Shown piece by piece: positions 6,114 through 6,301 of a DNA stretch of 6,301 bases. Source of the DNA: Elusimicrobiota bacterium (GTDB lineage: Bacteria; Elusimicrobiota; Elusimicrobia; Elusimicrobiales; UBA9959). How positions within the stretch are numbered: the stretch's first letter is position 1; each line of letters begins with the position of its first letter. The translations under genes and the position numbers were made by a program. Below the pieces are notes generated by a model. It saw nothing but the letters and a program-made list of their open reading frames with translations, was not told the DNA's origin and did no database searches. The stretch is from NCBI GenBank assembly GCA_003500765.1, contig DNQL01000158.1, forward strand, positions 1 through 6,301, written 5' to 3'.

Positions 6114-6301
6114 ATGGAACTCCCGGTTCTCAGGAAAGCGGAAGAGATAGTCCGCGCGGCCCGGCCCGGCGCGCGGCTGGTAATCTCTTCCCCCCCGGGC
6201 TCGGGCAAATCGACCAAGGTCCCCCAGCTCCTCCTCGACCGGGCCGGCCTGAAAGGCCGCATAGCCGTGCTTCAGCCGCGGCGGCTGGCCGCGCGCATGC
6301 T
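6114..6301 (+). CDS. hrpB: ATP-dependent helicase HrpB-like, N-terminal fragment
   Basis: The first 62 codons of a DEAH-type superfamily 2 helicase are visible before the window ends. Walker A is SPPGSGKST at 26-34, followed by KVPQLLL as in DEAH-box proteins. Motif Ia is LQPRRLAARM at 53-62, with the family's QPRRLAAR core. Only about 24 residues precede Walker A, which fits HrpB; HrpA has a longer N-terminus, but it cannot be excluded from this fragment. HrpB proteins are predicted RNA helicases whose physiological role is poorly known. The ATG at 6114 fits the family start and no other in-frame start lies before Walker A. There is no usable Shine-Dalgarno sequence; a -10 box 6 bases upstream suggests leaderless transcription. 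The gene diverges from the Fur-family regulator over a 97-base spacer. Confidence 0.87.
   Translation, partial: MELPVLRKAEEIVRAARPGARLVISSPPGSGKSTKVPQLLLDRAGLKGRIAVLQPRRLAARM

Overview
The window is GC-rich, gene-dense bacterial DNA. It carries five complete protein genes and two genes cut by the window edges. No RNA gene, insertion sequence, phage gene or CRISPR array was seen. Two genes start with Sec-type signal peptides, so the cell exports proteins; class A acid phosphatases of the kind seen here are usually periplasmic, which points to a Gram-negative envelope. Ile codon ATA is heavily used (15 of 28 Ile codons in ahcY by my count), which is unusual in a GC-rich genome. I cannot place the organism firmly; a deep-branching Gram-negative lineage such as Elusimicrobiota is only a guess.

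Layout. Positions 1-1833, minus strand: an operon-like pair. The upstream gene is a signal-peptide-bearing fusion of a class A acid phosphatase (PAP2 superfamily) to a DUF362 / 2x[4Fe-4S] protein. Ten bases after it begins a second exported protein, cut by the window edge, whose only plausible start codon is CTG. Positions 1834-2009: a divergent promoter region. Positions 2010-3410, plus strand: ahcY, S-adenosylhomocysteine hydrolase, ended by a strong bidirectional terminator. Positions 3480-4991, minus strand: a large flavin oxidoreductase of the nitronate monooxygenase / FabK type with an unusual insertion and a cysteine-containing C-terminus. Positions 5093-6016, minus strand: a perR-like Fur-family regulator followed 9 bases later by a ferritin gene. 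Positions 6114-6301, plus strand: the 5' end of an HrpB-like helicase, divergent from the regulator.

How the genes relate. The regulator and ferritin form a coherent iron / peroxide unit: a sensor with all five PerR metal ligands transcribed with an iron-storage ferroxidase. AhcY is housekeeping for the activated methyl cycle. The phosphatase-DUF362 fusion is the least ordinary element, because it joins an exported hydrolase to an iron-sulfur domain of unknown function on one chain. Other notable signals are a cysteine-free PerR, -10 boxes placed for leaderless transcription of both divergent genes at 6014-6116, and overlapping opposed -10 boxes between the phosphatase fusion gene and ahcY.
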